Below, in pieces: positions 6,895 through 7,939 of a DNA stretch of 7,939 bases; the first letter of the stretch is position 1; each line of letters begins with the position of its first letter. The translations under genes and the position numbers were made by a program. The DNA lies in assembly GCA_016926765.1 (NCBI GenBank), contig JAFGNY010000345.1:1-7939 (forward strand), given 5' to 3'. The stretch comes from Bacteroidales bacterium. GTDB lineage: Bacteria; Bacteroidota; Bacteroidia; Bacteroidales; FEN-979. The notes beneath the pieces were generated by a model that had not been told where the DNA came from, ran no database searches, and saw nothing but the letters and a program-made list of their open reading frames with translations.

Positions 6895-7641
6895 TCAGGC
6901 CAGTTTTTCAAACAGTTCAAGGATCATGTCCCGTTTGCGGGAAGCTACCGGAACCCTTGCCTTGTCCGACATCACAACGTATCCGCCATCTGCCTTGTCG
7001 AGGTATTTCAGGTGTTTGATGTTGACCACATGGGATTTGTGGATCCGGTAAAAGCCCTGGTCGGCCAGCGACTCTTCGTATTCGACCAGTGGTTTTGAGA
7101 TCATGACTTTCCGGCCATCTGAAATATAAAAGGTGCAGTAGCTACCATCTGCCTCCATCCGGATGATATCGGCCGTATTCAGCACATGGATCTGGTCGCT
7201 GGTCTTCAAAACCAGGTTGTTGCTCTTCGTCAACGCTTCCAGGTTATCCTCCAGGCTCTTGGTCCGGAATTTCTCCTGTAGCAGGATCATCTCAGCCGCC
7301 TTGTCGATAGCCAGGGCCACCTCCTTTTCATCAACCGGCTTCACAATGAAATCCACAGCATTGAATTTAATGGCCTGGATGGCATATTCCATGTGACGGG
7401 AGAAGAAGATCACCCTGAAATCGGGCTTGTCGAAATGGCGGATCAGATCAAATCCGCTGCCGTCGGGAAGGGATAGGTCGAGTAGGATCAGGTCGGGAGC
7501 ATACCGGTTGATGGCGGCCACACCCGAACGCAGATCATGGATTGTCTCAGTAATGTTGACATTGGGACAGTATCCCTCAACCGTTTGAATGACCTGGTCG
7601 ATCAGTTCCTGATCATCTGCGATAAGCAAGGTCTTGATCAT
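6895..7641 (-). CDS. LytTR-family response regulator transcription factor
   Basis: A 248-residue two-component response regulator. Residues 1-120 are a receiver domain: acidic pocket Asp9/Asp10 (LLIADDQ), phosphoacceptor Asp55 (LILLDLSLPDGSG), switch residues Ser81 and Tyr86, and Lys101 in the KPVD motif. All phosphorylation residues are therefore present. A linker helix at about 118-140 leads to a LytTR DNA-binding domain at about 140-245, with ADIIRMEADGSYCTFYISDG, the signature FYRIHKSHVVNIKHL and the VPVASRKRD ending. Length is normal for the LytR/AlgR family, whose partners in this phylum are usually LytS-type histidine kinases; no kinase gene lies in the window. The start ATG 7641 follows the upstream gene by 36 nt without a visible promoter or hairpin, so it may be co-transcribed with that gene. 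Three LytTR-type repeats follow its stop codon, which suggests local regulation of the secreted repeat protein. Confidence 0.95.
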   Translation of the reverse strand: MIKTLLIADDQELIDQVIQTVEGYCPNVNITETIHDLRSGVAAINRYAPDLILLDLSLPDGSGFDLIRHFDKPDFRVIFFSRHMEYAIQAIKFNAVDFIVKPVDEKEVALAIDKAAEMILLQEKFRTKSLEDNLEALTKSNNLVLKTSDQIHVLNTADIIRMEADGSYCTFYISDGRKVMISKPLVEYEESLADQGFYRIHKSHVVNIKHLKYLDKADGGYVVMSDKARVPVASRKRDMILELFEKLA

Positions 7642-7677
7642 AGAGGTTCTGTTCGATAATAGATGGGAAAATTCAGG

Positions 7678-7939
7678 TTATCCACTTATTGAAAACCTCC
7701 ATGCACAATAATACTCCTCCGGATGCGGATCCGGAGGGCAGGAAATGCACTCGGTTTTGATCCGGGAATCAATCGTTTCGGCAAAAGATGAATACTCGAT
7801 CAACCCTCCTGATTTGCAGGGATAATCCTCCAGTCCTTTGCGTTTCCTGGCCACCTGCACCCGGCATTCGTTCATGTTGAAAACAAAACTGTTTTCGGTC
7901 TCCTCGCTGATCGATTGCTGGTTGATGGTGGCATACAGC
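7678..7939 (-). CDS. Cysteine-rich conserved protein, DUF6125-like, C-terminal fragment
   Basis: The frame is open to the window edge, so this is the last 87 codons of a longer protein, not a 65-residue gene starting at the ATG of 7875. Sequence before that ATG (LYATINQQSISEETENSFVFN) continues naturally into MNECRVQVARKRKGLEDYPC. From memory, the string CRVQxARKRKGL, PCK, EY, FAxxIDxRI and CxxCPPDPHPEEYYCAW matches the ending of the uncharacterised DUF6125 family; I could not search to confirm this. Five cysteines (ordinal 4, 20, 43, 46 and 57 counted from the internal Met) and a His in the HP motif could bind a metal or an iron-sulfur cluster, which is inference. No membrane segment is visible in this part. 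It ends 36 nt before the response regulator gene on the same strand. Confidence 0.8.
   Translation of the reverse strand, partial: LYATINQQSISEETENSFVFNMNECRVQVARKRKGLEDYPCKSGGLIEYSSFAETIDSRIKTECISCPPDPHPEEYYCAWRFSISG

Noticed and set aside
7642..7677. Possible LytTR autoregulatory site before the regulator gene (GTTCTGTTCG on the plus strand)
   Set aside because: The two GTTC copies are only 6 bp apart, not near 21 bp, and the gap is too short to hold a spaced pair.
7678..7875. Stand-alone 65-residue gene starting at the ATG of 7875
   Set aside because: The same frame stays open to base 7939 and the upstream residues continue a conserved-looking protein, so the Met is internal.

Overview
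The window looks like a chromosomal segment of an environmental Bacteroidota (Bacteroidetes), probably a Bacteroidales-like anaerobe. The main evidence is a secreted repeat protein ending in a type IX secretion sorting domain, which is essentially restricted to this phylum. Supporting evidence is a LytTR response regulator, a TAnnTTTG-type -7 promoter element, and the lack of clear Shine-Dalgarno sequences before the starts. No RNA gene, CRISPR array, insertion sequence or attachment site was seen.

All six genes read on the minus strand, so the biological order runs from high to low coordinates. (1) 7678-7939: C-terminal end of a cysteine-rich protein resembling the uncharacterised DUF6125 family. 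(2) 6895-7641: response regulator with a receiver domain and a LytTR DNA-binding domain. (3) 6754-6894: a 141-bp regulatory gap. (4) 4444-6753: secreted protein with about 24 leucine-rich-like repeats and a T9SS tail. (5) 993-4403: 1136-residue signalling protein made of a degenerate class III nucleotide cyclase domain, a STAND/AAA-type ATPase and a long TPR-like helical region. (6) 199-936: ABC-2 type exporter ATPase. (7) 1-206: the N-terminus of its permease, cut by the window edge.

The most interesting element is in the 141-bp gap. Three copies of CGTTSASA (minus strand) stand exactly 21 bp apart. That is the direct-repeat layout of LytTR operators, and it lies between the LytTR gene and the repeat-protein gene. 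The simplest reading, which is inference, is that the regulator controls the secreted repeat protein and, through a 40-nt gap with no clear terminator, the cyclase-like ATPase. The ABC pair is probably a separate unit: a small hairpin with a T-rich tail and a TACCTTTG element lie between it and the ATPase gene.

The second notable point is that the cyclase domain has lost both metal-binding aspartates and the catalytic asparagine. It is therefore probably a non-catalytic sensor or regulatory module, despite the label it would receive from automated annotation.
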